From the NCBI GenBank assembly GCA_001914785.1, contig MNDE01000126.1:1-39837 (forward strand): DNA of 39,837 nucleotides, given 5' to 3'. This document shows, in pieces, positions 1 through 8,801 of this stretch. Position numbers and translations under genes: made by a program. The notes beneath the pieces are model-generated. The model was not told where the DNA came from and ran no database searches. It saw only the letters and a list, made by a program, of their open reading frames with translations. Each line of letters begins with the position of its first letter. The stretch's first letter is position 1. This DNA comes from Acidobacteria bacterium 13_2_20CM_57_17 (GTDB taxonomy: Bacteria > Acidobacteriota > Terriglobia > Acidiferrales > UBA7541).

Positions 1-298
1 TCAGCATGAAGTGCGCGCCGTAATTGAAAAAAATGTAGGCGTGGCCGGGAGCGAGATACATCGAGCGAATGCGCGGAGTAGGGCCGCGGAAATGGTGCCC
101 GGCAGCATCGCCGGGCGGATACGCTTCCGTTTCCACGATGCGGCCGCTCAGCCGCCCCGTAGGAAGATCATGGACGACGACCTTTCCAATAAGAAAGCGG
201 GCGAGCTTGATAGTGTCCGGCGGAAGTGCGGAGCGGCGAAGAGGGCGAAGAGAGAATTCCTCTGAAGAGTTTTTGAGAGCAATGCGCGCCAAGGACAT
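1..298 (-). CDS. DNA-3-methyladenine glycosylase (AAG/MPG family), 3' part cut by window edge
   Basis: This reading frame is missing from the ORF track because it runs off the left edge; I translated it by hand. From ATG at 298-296 it stays open to base 2 (99 codons). It reads LARFLIGKVVVHD, then GRIVETEAYPPGDAAGHHF, then the RIRSMYLAPGHAYIFFNYG region. These are hallmarks of the alkyl-adenine DNA glycosylase (Mpg/AAG) fold: the ETEAY strand with its catalytic glutamate, and the conserved tyrosine/glycine segment 'AY..FNYG.H'. The enzyme removes alkylated purines such as 3-methyladenine in base excision repair. The C-terminal half lies outside the window. The GNAT-like gene upstream ends 11 bases before this start, so the two are probably co-transcribed. 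No strong Shine-Dalgarno is seen, consistent with coupling. The family call is firm; the exact start is likely. Confidence 0.88.
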   Translation of the reverse strand, partial: MSLARIALKNSSEEFSLRPLRRSALPPDTIKLARFLIGKVVVHDLPTGRLSGRIVETEAYPPGDAAGHHFRGPTPRIRSMYLAPGHAYIFFNYGAHFML

Positions 299-309
299 GG
301 GACGCCGGC

Positions 310-642
310 TCAGCGGGACGGCAGCTTCTGCAAGTCTTCGGGAGAAACGAGATCCTGATACTCCTTGTGCTTGCGAATGAAACTGGAGGCGTAGGGACAG
401 AGCGGAACAACCCCGAGACGCTTCTCACGGGCGAAATCGAGCGCAAACCGCGTAAGTTTTGCCGCCAGCCCCTGGCCTTCGAGCGACTGTGGCACTTCGG
501 TGTGAAGCAATACGATGCGGTCGGGAGAAAGGCGATAGGTGAGCAGGGCGCGAAGTCCGTTGATGTACAGCTCGAATCGGTGCGCTTCTTCGTTGTGCGT
601 TACGGCGACGCTATTCAGGTTCACGTCCACGGATTCGCTCAT
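310..642 (-). CDS. GNAT-like N-acetyltransferase of the short YidJ/GTT1-like type (Acetyltransf_CG)
   Basis: A protein of 110 residues. The segment HRFELYINGLRALLTYRL, followed by LLHTEVPQSLEGQGLAAKL and then LGVVPLCPYASSFIRKH, matches the compact single-domain acetyltransferase family (PF14542-type), in which 'EGQGLAAKL' is the acetyl-CoA pyrophosphate loop. The substrate is unknown for most of this family. The track starts at 681, but ATG at 642 is preferred: a good GGAGG lies five bases upstream, and the extra 13 residues do not look like family sequence. The unknown gene upstream (687-1133) and the glycosylase downstream run the same way with short gaps, so a small operon is likely. A link to alkylation repair is only positional. 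Confidence 0.85.
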   Translation of the reverse strand: MSESVDVNLNSVAVTHNEEAHRFELYINGLRALLTYRLSPDRIVLLHTEVPQSLEGQGLAAKLTRFALDFAREKRLGVVPLCPYASSFIRKHKEYQDLVSPEDLQKLPSR

Positions 643-686
643 TGGGCCTCCGAGTGACCGGGAAAGTCTATCAGGGAACATGGATA

Positions 687-1133
687 CTACGGCGTAGGCG
701 AGTCGGAAGGCTCGTTGTTGAAGAGGCGGGCCAGTTCCGCGTGGTCAATGACGACCGCAGGGTCGCGCTGGATGGCGTCGAAGTATTTTTTCTGGAATGC
801 GTCGCCGGATTCCGTGGGAACAAACATTTTCCGCGCAAGAGCGATGGCGCTGCTGGTGTATTCCGGGGTGACAGGCTCCTTGGCGGTTAGCGTTTCATCG
901 ATCCGCACCACGAATTCGGAAATGTTGTGGAGCCAGGCGAACTGCGCGTGGTCGATGACCAGTTGGAAAAGCTCGCCGGTGGTGACGTGGCCGTTCTCGC
1001 GTTCGTATTCGCGCCGCTCCATGTTGAGAAGAGTCTTGTGGAGGCGGAGAAGAGCGAGTCGGAGGGTGAGCAGCTTCTCGCGGGCCGGGGAATCGTTGTT
1101 CGTGGGAAACAAATTGGAGTTTGTTGAATCCAT
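687..1133 (-). CDS. Conserved-looking hypothetical protein
   Basis: A 148-residue protein I do not recognise. It is predicted to be soluble and largely helical: the N-terminal half has heptad-like leucine spacing (LLTLRLALLRLHKTLLNMERREYE), and the middle reads LFQLVIDHAQFAWLHNISEF followed by VVRIDETLTAKEPVT. No signal peptide or membrane segment is visible. Codon use and position within a same-strand run (GNAT-like gene starting 45 bases downstream) support a real gene. The opposite-strand ORFs here (642-890, 715-1368) are arginine- and serine-rich shadows. It could be a four-helix-type regulatory or scaffold protein, but no function can be assigned. Confidence 0.72.
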   Translation of the reverse strand: MDSTNSNLFPTNNDSPAREKLLTLRLALLRLHKTLLNMERREYERENGHVTTGELFQLVIDHAQFAWLHNISEFVVRIDETLTAKEPVTPEYTSSAIALARKMFVPTESGDAFQKKYFDAIQRDPAVVIDHAELARLFNNEPSDSPTP

Positions 1134-1249
1134 TTTTCGAATAACACCTCTATTCTCCGATAGTCAGCGCGCAATTTCAAAACGAATACAAAGACCCCTT
1201 CCACAGAGTTCGCGGAGAGCTCAGAGCACGCGCAGGAGAGGGCCGAAGG

Positions 1250-2179
1250 TTAGTTGTGGTAGCGCTGCTCGCCGACGGGAAGCGGGATGGGAAGGCGGTT
1301 GCCCGCCGGCGGGAGCGGGCACGTTGAATAGGGAGTGTAGGCGCACGGAGGGTTTTCCAGGCGATTGAAATCGAGTACAAGCTCGCCGGGTTTATCGAGG
1401 CCGTTGGTGGGAAAGCCAGTGTAGAGAAACCGGCAGGCCCCATAAGTAGTTGTTGCGCTGGTCTTATCGCGAAGAATGAAGAAAAGTTTTGCGACAGCCG
1501 GATCCTCAAGAACGGGCTCCAGCCGAAATGTCATTCCCGCGAGCTTGAATTCCGCGACGCCAGGAACGGGTTGGTCGTAGCTGGTGCCGACGAGTGTGGC
1601 GAGCGTAATCGTCTTGTGGGGGGAATAGGGAATCCATCGTGCGATGACGCGAAAAGCGATATCGGGCTCGTACCATTTGAGTCCGTGGAAACCCGTGAGG
1701 GCGGGAGAATGAGAATCCTTGATGCGAAGGGCGAAGCGCGCTTCGCGGCGAATTACGTACATGTTGAGCGTACCGATAGTGAGATGCAGAGAAACCTTGT
1801 CTTTGTTTGCTTCGGCGCGCAGAGCTTGTGGTTTTGCAGGAGTGCCGGCGACAAGGAAATCCGGAGGGAATCCCCTGGCTGGAGGATTCAGCGTGACGGT
1901 TTCGCCTTCGAGGTGAAGGACGGCGAGATGAGCGGGTCCGGAGACGAGATGGATCTTGTTGTCAGGTGCGGAGCCGACGGAATTGTCTCCAGACTGGAGC
2001 CATTCTAGACCGGCGAGAGAAAGCCAGCCGTCCGGCTTGAGAAGGTCTGCTCTATGTGCTTCGCGCCAGTTGGCGTTCTCTTTTTCCCACGGATTTTCCT
2101 GCGAGGTTGCAGTCGCGGGCAGCAGTGCGAACAGAAGAGCAATGAAAAGCCAGCAGGCCGAACGATTCCTGAAGCGCAT
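1250..2179 (-). CDS. Secreted DUF1684 domain protein
   Basis: A 309-residue protein. The N-terminus has a positively charged start, a hydrophobic core (LFIALLFALLP) and a likely cleavage site near ATATSQ, so export is expected. The body carries the DUF1684 landmarks: 'WREAHRADLLKPDGWLSLAG' near the mature N-terminus, a beta-rich middle, the KWYEPD motif, and the C-terminal signature 'NPPCAYTPYSTCPLPPAGN' followed by RLPIPLPVGE. Members of this family have no established biochemical role; some bacteria carry several copies. It is transcribed alone or as the promoter-proximal gene of the minus-strand run. A divergent gene starts 344 bases away. Family assignment is confident, function unknown. 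Confidence 0.9.
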   Translation of the reverse strand: MRFRNRSACWLFIALLFALLPATATSQENPWEKENANWREAHRADLLKPDGWLSLAGLEWLQSGDNSVGSAPDNKIHLVSGPAHLAVLHLEGETVTLNPPARGFPPDFLVAGTPAKPQALRAEANKDKVSLHLTIGTLNMYVIRREARFALRIKDSHSPALTGFHGLKWYEPDIAFRVIARWIPYSPHKTITLATLVGTSYDQPVPGVAEFKLAGMTFRLEPVLEDPAVAKLFFILRDKTSATTTYGACRFLYTGFPTNGLDKPGELVLDFNRLENPPCAYTPYSTCPLPPAGNRLPIPLPVGEQRYHN

Positions 2180-2523
2180 GAGAAAGTATACCGCGAAAGA
2201 AAAAACGCTGAAAATGAAGATAAGGAAAAGGACGTGAGTGCGCGGCAGATTACCTGGGCGCGATGTTTTTTGAACTGGAAACGGATTGGTGGGTGGCAGA
2301 AATATTCGTCCCCGGTATCACGAAGTATACCCGAGCCGCTGGAAACACGCTGGTCAGCTAAATCGATTCTCCAATGCATTCGCGCAATTCTTTGATTGCT
2401 GGAAATGTAACCTCGACGTCCTCTTCGTTATCAAATGACAGTAGTCAAATCATGCTTTCCTCAGCGGAAATGATCGTGTTGATCCGGTTCCGTGGGGCGA
2501 AGACAAAAGGAAAATAGGCCCTT
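2180..2523. other. Divergent intergenic region with no recognised gene
   Basis: This 344-base gap separates the divergently transcribed DUF1684 gene and the small secreted protein. The ORFs in it (2005-2379 minus, 2054-2395 plus) are low-quality overlaps with the DUF1684 5' end. It is presumably the promoter region for both genes, but I see no convincing -35/-10 pair, riboswitch or RNA gene. The part next to the plus-strand gene is somewhat A-rich. Confidence 0.5.
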
Positions 2524-2928
2524 ATGAGAAAGACAAAACTTACCGCAGGACTACTGGCATTTTCTTTGTTGCTTGCAGTCGGCGCCATCGCCGGTAATTC
2601 CAACAGGGGCACGCTGAAGGTCGACGAAACCGTTACTGTTGCTGGCAAGCAGCTCCCGGCCGGTCAGTATCAAGTGGAATGGTCTGGAAGCGGCCCGAGC
2701 GTGGAAGTCAGCATTTCCAACGGCAGAGATACGGTAGCCAAGGTCCCGGCGCAGCTTGTTCCGCTAAAGAAGGCCGAGCCCGCAGGTGGCTATTCCACCA
2801 GCACCGACCAGGCTGGTAACAAGGCCCTGACGGGAATTTTGTTCGGTGGCAAGAAGTATCAGTTGTCCATCGGCGATGCATCCGCGGCAACGGCCACACC
2901 TTCGGATAAAACGCAAGGGAGCAACTAG
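2524..2928 (+). CDS. Small secreted conserved hypothetical protein
   Basis: A 134-residue protein with a textbook signal peptide (MRKTKLTAGLLAFSLLLAV, cleavage likely near GAIAG). The mature part is short and beta-rich, reading GTLKVDETVTVAGKQLPAGQ then YQVEWSGSGPSVEVSISNGR, with a Gly/Ser/Thr-rich tail and no cysteines. I recognise this only as the kind of small exported protein common in Acidobacteria, with a 'VAGKQLPAGQYQV' strand pattern resembling a small transthyretin-like or carbohydrate-binding beta sandwich. No enzyme motif is visible. A weak AAAGGA lies about a dozen bases before ATG. It is monocistronic: a strong intrinsic terminator lies 41 bases after the stop. Confidence 0.8.
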   Translation: MRKTKLTAGLLAFSLLLAVGAIAGNSNRGTLKVDETVTVAGKQLPAGQYQVEWSGSGPSVEVSISNGRDTVAKVPAQLVPLKKAEPAGGYSTSTDQAGNKALTGILFGGKKYQLSIGDASAATATPSDKTQGSN

Positions 2929-2969
2929 CCTAGTCATTTCTTCGTGAGGCTCATAGATGGAAGAAAGGA

Positions 2970-2993
2970 GGGACCAATCGGTCCCTTTTTTTT
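2970..2993 (+). terminator. Rho-independent terminator after the small secreted protein gene
   Basis: A perfect 6-bp stem GGGACC / GGTCCC (2970-2975 with 2980-2985) around the loop AATC is followed directly by eight T residues. It sits 41 bases after the stop codon of the secreted protein gene and in the correct orientation. Confidence 0.9.
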
Positions 2994-3226
2994 CGTCTAT
3001 GTGCAATTAGGCCATAGGAACTCAAGAGCATTGTTACCCGACGCTAAGAGAGACTCCTGACTCGAACCAGCTGACGTGATCTAACAGAACCAGTTCCCAT
3101 GAGTGTATGATTTGGAGCGTTTGGCCCTTTGGGGGTTGGCCTTTTCTTGAAATGGATTGAGTCTATTGCCCTGGCGGAGCGCAATTCCCGACAGCAGTTC
3201 TGGTTTTTAGCATTGGAGGAAGCTTC

Positions 3227-4417
3227 ATGATTGTAGGTGTGCCTCGAGAGAGTTTTCCTGGAGAGCGGCGCGTTGCATTGGTGCCGGCGGTCATTCCAAA
3301 TTTGACAAAAGCGGGCCTGGAAGTGGTCGTGGAGGCTGGTGTCGGCATGGCTGCAGGCTACCCGGATGCGGACTTCGTGGCAAAGGGCGCCAAGATTGTC
3401 TCTGCTCGCGCTGAAGTCTTTCGCGCCGCTGACATCGTTGTGCAAATTCTTTGTTATGGATCGAACGACAAAACCGGCAAAGCCGACGTTCCTCTTTTTC
3501 GCAGCGGCCAAGTGCTCGTTGGGTTCTTGCGGCCGCTCGGCTCGATAGAAACCATTCGGGAAATTGCCGCGAAGGGCGTCATTTCGTTTTCCGTGGAAAT
3601 GATGCCGCGAACGACGCGCGCCCAGAGCATGGACGTGCTTTCTTCGATGGCTACAATTTGCGGCTACAAGGCAGTCGTTCTCGCTGCGGACACTTCGCCG
3701 CGTATCTTTCCGATGCTCACCACGGCAGCGGGAACGATTACTCCTGGGCGCGTTTTCGTGATTGGAGCGGGCGTTGCCGGTTTGCAGGCAATCGCTACGG
3801 CGCGGAGACTCGGCGCCGTGGCTTCGGCTTACGATCTGCGTCCCGCGGCGAAAGAACAAGTGCAGAGCCTCGGCGGGCGCTTCGTCGAACTTCCCATTGA
3901 AGCCAAGGATGCTGAGGATGCCCGCGGGTATGCGCGGCCACAGGACGAAACTTTTTACAAACGGCAGCGCGAACTCCTGGGAAAGGTCGTGGCAGAGAGT
4001 GACGTGGTGATCACCGCCGCGGTCATTCCCGGAAAGAAGCCTCCGATTCTCGTGACTAAGGAAATGGTCGGGAGCATGGCACCGGGATCAGTCATCGTCG
4101 ATCTGGCCGGAGAACGCGGCGGCAACTGCGAGCTTACTCGCCCCGGAGAAATTGCCGTGGAGCACGGAGCGACCATCATCGGATGGTTCAACCTGGCCAG
4201 CACCGTGCCGTATCACGCCAGTCAGATGTACGCGCGAAACGTGAGCGCTTTCCTCCTGCATCTCGTGAAAGACGGAAAGCTGCAAGTGGATATGGACGAC
4301 GAAATCATTCGCGAGACGATGCTGACGCGCGGCGGGGAAGTGGTCAATGCGCGTGTGCGGGAATTCTTTTCGCTCCTGCCCTTGCCCGCGCAATCCAAGG
4401 AGATGGCCAAATCATGA
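3227..4417 (+). CDS. pntAA: NAD(P) transhydrogenase alpha subunit, part 1 (domain I, NAD(H)-binding)
   Basis: A 396-residue protein matching the split alpha subunit (PntAA) of the Re/Si-specific proton-translocating transhydrogenase, which passes hydride between NADH and NADP+ at the cytoplasmic face. It opens with MIVGVPRESFPGERRVALVP, the alanine dehydrogenase/PNT N-terminal domain. The 'PRTTRAQSMDVLSSMA' loop is the RQD-type catalytic loop region. The Rossmann motif VIGAGVAGLQAIATARRLGA lies in the middle, followed by the 'YDLRP' NAD-ribose acidic strand. A strong GGAGG sits seven bases before ATG. The stop overlaps pntAB as ATGA. Length fits the split family, like Rhodospirillum PntAA rather than the fused E. 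coli PntA. Confidence 0.97.
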   Translation: MIVGVPRESFPGERRVALVPAVIPNLTKAGLEVVVEAGVGMAAGYPDADFVAKGAKIVSARAEVFRAADIVVQILCYGSNDKTGKADVPLFRSGQVLVGFLRPLGSIETIREIAAKGVISFSVEMMPRTTRAQSMDVLSSMATICGYKAVVLAADTSPRIFPMLTTAAGTITPGRVFVIGAGVAGLQAIATARRLGAVASAYDLRPAAKEQVQSLGGRFVELPIEAKDAEDARGYARPQDETFYKRQRELLGKVVAESDVVITAAVIPGKKPPILVTKEMVGSMAPGSVIVDLAGERGGNCELTRPGEIAVEHGATIIGWFNLASTVPYHASQMYARNVSAFLLHLVKDGKLQVDMDDEIIRETMLTRGGEVVNARVREFFSLLPLPAQSKEMAKS

Positions 4418-4719
4418 AGCTGGATTTGCTTACGAGCCTCTACGTTTTCATGTTGGCCGCATTTATCGGATTTGAAGTGATACGGCGCGTTTCGCCTCTT
4501 CTGCACACCCCCTTGATGTCTTTGACGAACGCGCTCGATGCCATCGCGGTTGTCGGAGCCATCCTTCTTGCCGGTGAATACCATGCGCACGGGGCCATGC
4601 TTGCCAAGATTCTCGGAACCATCGCGATCGTTGCCGCTACCAGCAATATCGTCGGCGGGTTTCTGATTACTGACCGCATGCTGAGAATGTTCAAAGCGAG
4701 CGGGCCCAAGAAACCATGA
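4414..4719 (+). CDS. pntAB: NAD(P) transhydrogenase alpha subunit, part 2 (membrane domain)
   Basis: A 101-residue integral membrane protein with three hydrophobic stretches (LTSLYVFMLAAFIGFEVI, ALDAIAVVGAILLAG, IAIVAATSNIVGGFLITDRM). It includes the family pattern 'HTPLMSLTNALDAIA' and the ending 'GGFLITDRMLRMF'. It forms part of the proton channel with PntB. The track extends this frame to 4183, but that would read inside pntAA; the real start is ATG at 4414, which overlaps the pntAA stop (ATGA). Its own stop overlaps the pntB start the same way, indicating tight translational coupling and a likely fixed stoichiometry. Confidence 0.96.
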   Translation: MKLDLLTSLYVFMLAAFIGFEVIRRVSPLLHTPLMSLTNALDAIAVVGAILLAGEYHAHGAMLAKILGTIAIVAATSNIVGGFLITDRMLRMFKASGPKKP

Positions 4720-6110
4720 CCAACCTGCCTGGCATGGAAAGCATTATCGAAATCACCTATCTGATTGCCACCGCGCTTTTCATTCTTTCGCTCAAGTGGC
4801 TGAGCTCTCCGGCTACCGCTCGCCGCGGAGTTTTTGCCGGCGAACTCGGCATGCTGCTGGCGATTGCCGGCACGCTACTGCATCGCGGCATCGTCGAATA
4901 CAAATGGATCGTGATCGCTCTCGTGCTGGGAACGATCATCGGTGTGCCTCTTGGCGAAGTGGCCATGGCCGCGGTGCCGCAGCGGACCGCTCTCAGCCAC
5001 GCATTTGGCGCGCTGTGTGTGACCCTGGTTGGCGCGGCGGAATTTTATTTGCGCACGCCGGACGTGCCGCGTTTCATGATGGGCGTCCTTTCGCTGGAAG
5101 TTATCCTCGGTTCGCTGACGTTTACCGGCAGCCTTATGGCCGCGGGAAAATTGCAGGAAGTCCTGCCGCAGCGGCCCATCACGTATAAGGGACAGAACAT
5201 CGTCAACCTCGGGCTCCTGGGAGTCGCAATCGTTGTCGCCGGGATGCTGGTGGCGCATCCGGAGAAGACGCAGCTATTCCCGCTGATCGTCGGCATCCCG
5301 CTTCTGTTCGGCGTGATGATGATTATTCCCATCGGCGGAGCGGACATGCCGACAGTGATCTCTCTTTTGAATTCCTACGCGGGGCTATCGGCTGCAGCGA
5401 TGGGCTTCGTGCTCGACAGCAAACTGCTGATCATTGCGGGTGCGCTCGACGGCGCCTCCGGCTTCATTCTTTCCGTGAACATGTCAAAAGCGATGAACCG
5501 CTCGTTTTCAAACGTACTTTTTGGAGCGTTTGGACAGGAGCAGACTGCGGCAGCAACCAAGCAGGAAGCGCGGCCGGTGCGCAGCGCGACGCCCGAAGAA
5601 GCCGCGGCGATTCTCGCAGCTGCGAATAAAGTGGTCATTGTGCCCGGTTACGGAATGGCCGTAGCGCAGGCGCAACACAAAGTGCGCGAACTATACGATG
5701 CGCTCACAAAGCGTGGCGTCGACGTAAAATTTGGCATTCATCCGGTCGCCGGCCGCATGCCCGGGCACATGAATGTTCTTCTCGCCGAAGCGGACATTCC
5801 TTACGATAAGTTGCTGGACATGGACGAAATCAACGGGGAATTTCCGCAAACCGATGTGGCGCTGGTGATCGGTGCGAACGACGTGACCAATCCCGCAGCG
5901 CGCACTGACGCTTCAAGCCCGATTTTTGGCATGCCCATTCTCGATGTGGACAAGGCGCGCACGGTGATGGTGATCAAACGCAGCATGGGGGCGGGGTTTG
6001 CGGGAATTGAAAACCCGCTCTACTACCTCGACAAAACGCTCATGCTCTTCGGCGATGCAAAATCTTTCGTAGGCGCGATTGTGCGCGAGCTCGGCGGCGG
6101 CCACGAATAG
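4716..6110 (+). CDS. pntB: NAD(P) transhydrogenase beta subunit (membrane domain plus NADP(H)-binding domain III)
   Basis: A 464-residue protein of normal PntB length. The N-terminal part is a bundle of hydrophobic helices with IPIGGADMPTVISLLNSYAG and GALDGASGFILSVNMSKAMN, the conserved PntB membrane signatures. The C-terminal domain III shows VVIVPGYGMAVAQAQHKVRE, 'HPVAGRMPGHMNVLLAEA', 'VIGANDVTNPAA' and 'VIKRSMGAGFAG', the NADP(H)-binding elements. Last gene of the pntAA-pntAB-pntB operon, starting by ATGA overlap. The complex couples proton re-entry to NADPH formation. A convergent ADOP permease gene ends 46 bases away, and no strong terminator is visible in that gap. Confidence 0.97.
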   Translation: MTNLPGMESIIEITYLIATALFILSLKWLSSPATARRGVFAGELGMLLAIAGTLLHRGIVEYKWIVIALVLGTIIGVPLGEVAMAAVPQRTALSHAFGALCVTLVGAAEFYLRTPDVPRFMMGVLSLEVILGSLTFTGSLMAAGKLQEVLPQRPITYKGQNIVNLGLLGVAIVVAGMLVAHPEKTQLFPLIVGIPLLFGVMMIIPIGGADMPTVISLLNSYAGLSAAAMGFVLDSKLLIIAGALDGASGFILSVNMSKAMNRSFSNVLFGAFGQEQTAAATKQEARPVRSATPEEAAAILAAANKVVIVPGYGMAVAQAQHKVRELYDALTKRGVDVKFGIHPVAGRMPGHMNVLLAEADIPYDKLLDMDEINGEFPQTDVALVIGANDVTNPAARTDASSPIFGMPILDVDKARTVMVIKRSMGAGFAGIENPLYYLDKTLMLFGDAKSFVGAIVRELGGGHE

Positions 6111-6156
6111 CTCCGCTTAATTTCAGGTCCTCTGGCGCTTTGCCAGTTCCCACCCA

Positions 6157-8615
6157 TTATTCGTAGCGCAGAGCCACGATGGGGTCGACACGCATCGCTC
6201 GGCGAGCAGGTATGGCGCACGCCGCCAGAGCCACAAAGAGCAACAGGATCGTCACTCCCGAAAACGTCAGCCAGTCGCGCGGCGTGACGCCGTAAAGCAA
6301 GCTGCTCAAGAGCCGCGTCAGCCCGAGGCCAGCGATAACGCCGATGGCCAGGCCAACCAGAGTGGCGCGGATTCCCTGACGCAGCACAATGCGCATAATA
6401 TCGCGCCGCTGCGCCCCAAGAGCCAGGCGGATGCCAATTTCCCTGGTGCGCTGCAGCACCATATGCGCAATCAACCCGTACAATCCGACGACAGCGAGAA
6501 TTACTGCCAGCGTCGCGAAGCAGCCGATCAAGTAAGAAGGATATCGCCTGAGAAAAACAGAAGGAGATTGCGCGGCAACCTCTTCCAGCGATTGTGGTTG
6601 TATCAGGGGAAGCTGAGGATCCATTTGCTGCAATGCGGCGCGGGCGGCTCCAACGAACGCGGACGGCTGCCCCGCGGTGCGCACAAGGTAACTCAAGAAA
6701 GTTGAGGGCCCTTGGTCGTTTGGCGTGTAGATGATGGCCGGGGGCGGAGCGGCGATATCAATCGATGCAGTATCAGCCGCCACGCCCACGATTTGAAGAT
6801 ATGGATTTTTCGCGCTGTAAGTAAATCGGATGCGTTTGCCTATCGGATTCTCTCCCTGCATATAGGCTTTGACGAACGCGCCGCTCACAACAACGACTCC
6901 CTCCGTATCCTTGATGTCGTTCGCGGTAAAGAATCTCCCATCGACAAGAGGGATCTTTAGCGAGGAGAAATATCCCGTGCTGACAGTCATGATTTGGCAT
7001 TCGTCTTCCTGCCCGAGGGCAGTGGGGCGGCCTTCGACCACGAAGCGGATTGTGCCGCCTCCTCCACTGGCGGGGATCGCGGATGCCTGGCCGACGTCAA
7101 CGACTCCCGGCAAACTGCGGAGCCGCGCCGTGAATTCGTGATCGAAGCGCACCGCCGCCGCGCTGTAGTAGGGAGGCGTCTTGTCGCTCGGATAGGCGGA
7201 GTCCGGCAAGTTCACATAGAAAGTCAGCACGTTGTGGACATTGAAGCCCGGGTCTTGCCCCAGCAGCACGTGCAGACTCTTGAGCAAGAGCCCGGCGCCG
7301 ACCAGCAGCACCAGCGAAATTGAAATTTCGGCGACGACCAGCGGATTTCGCAGTCGGGCGTGAGCCGTGCTCGTGCCGGCGCGCGATTCATCTTTCAAAA
7401 TGTCATTCAACGAACTTCGAGAAGCCTGCAAACCGGGCGCCAGCCCAAAAAGTATTCCAGTTAGCACCGTGACGGCGCAAAGAAATAGAAGGACCGTGGT
7501 ATTGATCCCCGCGTTCCGCAGAAAAGGCATCGCCTGCAACTGCTGCTCAGGGATTGCGGCCACCAATAAACTAACGCCCCACTGCGCTCCCAGAAGCCCA
7601 ACGCCGGCGCCGATACTCGACAGCAACAAGCTTTCCGTCAGCAGTTGGGAAAATAAGCCGCCGCGAGTTGCTCCCAGCGCGGCACGCACGGCGAATTCCT
7701 TGCGCCGCCCGATCGAGCGCGTCATCACCAGATTGGCCACGTTGGCGCAGGTGATCAGCAGCACAAATCCCACTGCTCCCAGAAGGATCAGCAGGATGGG
7801 CCGGATCTTGCCCACGATTTGTTGATTGAGAGGTTCCATCACGAAAAATACCGAAGCGTTTTCCTTCGGGTGTTCCTGGGTGAGCTGCGCGTTTACGCTT
7901 TGCATTTCCGCGCGAGCCTGCACGGAGAAAAGCCCGGAGCGAGCCGCCCTACCACAGTGAGCCAGTGCAGGCTGCGGCGCGTGATGAGATCCCCGGTTTG
8001 ATGAATCGGCACCCAGACCGGCGCGGAATTAGCGGGCGCAAACTCAAAGTCGCGCGGAAGCACGCCCACGATGTTCGCTGGTTTGCCGTCCAGCCGGACC
8101 GCGCGCCCGATAATGTTCGCATCCCCTCCAAATTCGGTGTGCCAGAATGCATTAGTCAGAATCGCAACGTGCGGCCCGTCCGACTGCATTTCGCCTTCAA
8201 GGAAGTCCCGCCCAAGCGCCGGCCTCACGCCGAGAGTCGCGAAGAAATTCGGAGTAACTTGTTCGGCGAAGATGTTTTTCGGCTCGCCGTTTCCAACCAA
8301 CGTGAAGGCGTCACCGCTGTAAGCGGCGAAGGATTGCACGCTCTTTGCCGTTTTCTTCCAATCCAGATAATCCGGATACGAAACTTGCGCGCCGTTCGCA
8401 CTGTTGTCAGACTGGCTCCGCGCTTCGCCAAGATGAAAGAGCTCGTCGGGTTCATGGTAGGGCAGCGGCCGCAGCAGCGCCGAATAGACGACGGAGAAGA
8501 TCGCCGTGTTGGCCCCGATGCCGAGAGCTAGCGTCAGCACGACGACCGTCGCGAACCCGGGACTGTTCCCCAGTGTGCGAACGGCGTAGCGCAGATTTCG
8601 CATGAATGTGCCCAT
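6157..8615 (-). pseudogene. ADOP-type MacB/FtsX permease, split by a one-base frameshift
   Basis: Two ORFs of the track (7893-8675 and 6157-7923, minus strand) are the front and back of one gene. The front opens MGTFMRNLRYAVRTLGNSPG and then TLALGIGANTAIFSVVYSAL, the classic ADOP start, with an extracytoplasmic MacB-like domain after it. The back has three helices (LLILLGAVGFVLLITCANVA and following), a second MacB-like domain, and the C-terminal FtsX helices ending ARRAMRVDPIVALRYE. The frames meet at about 7923-7925 (minus 'TCTCCGTGCAG'): adding one G restores an 819-residue protein of normal family length. The start at 8615 has GGAGG seven bases upstream. No ABC ATPase is adjacent, as usual for these orphan permeases. 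It may be a real mutation or a sequencing/assembly indel. Confidence 0.88.
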
Positions 8616-8801
8616 CGTCTGCCTCCAAATCCAATTGGACTGCATGGGCAAGCCGTCAGCCATCGCACGGTTCACGTACGTTGCTGAGCAAGAACGACTT
8701 ATGGGGGAACGTTGGACAAGAAGGAAGTTGCCGGTGCCCGTTAATGGGACGGGGAGTGCGGATTCGGACAGCCAACCGGCGCATCAATCTCCACACGACG
8801 G

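Noticed and set aside
4183-4413. Extended start of pntAB in the track
   Set aside because: It lies inside pntAA in another frame; the ATGA overlap at 4414 is the typical start.
6132-6146. CTGGC-GCTTT-GCCAG hairpin between pntB and the ADOP gene as a bidirectional terminator
   Set aside because: The stem is only five bases and there is no T-run on either side.
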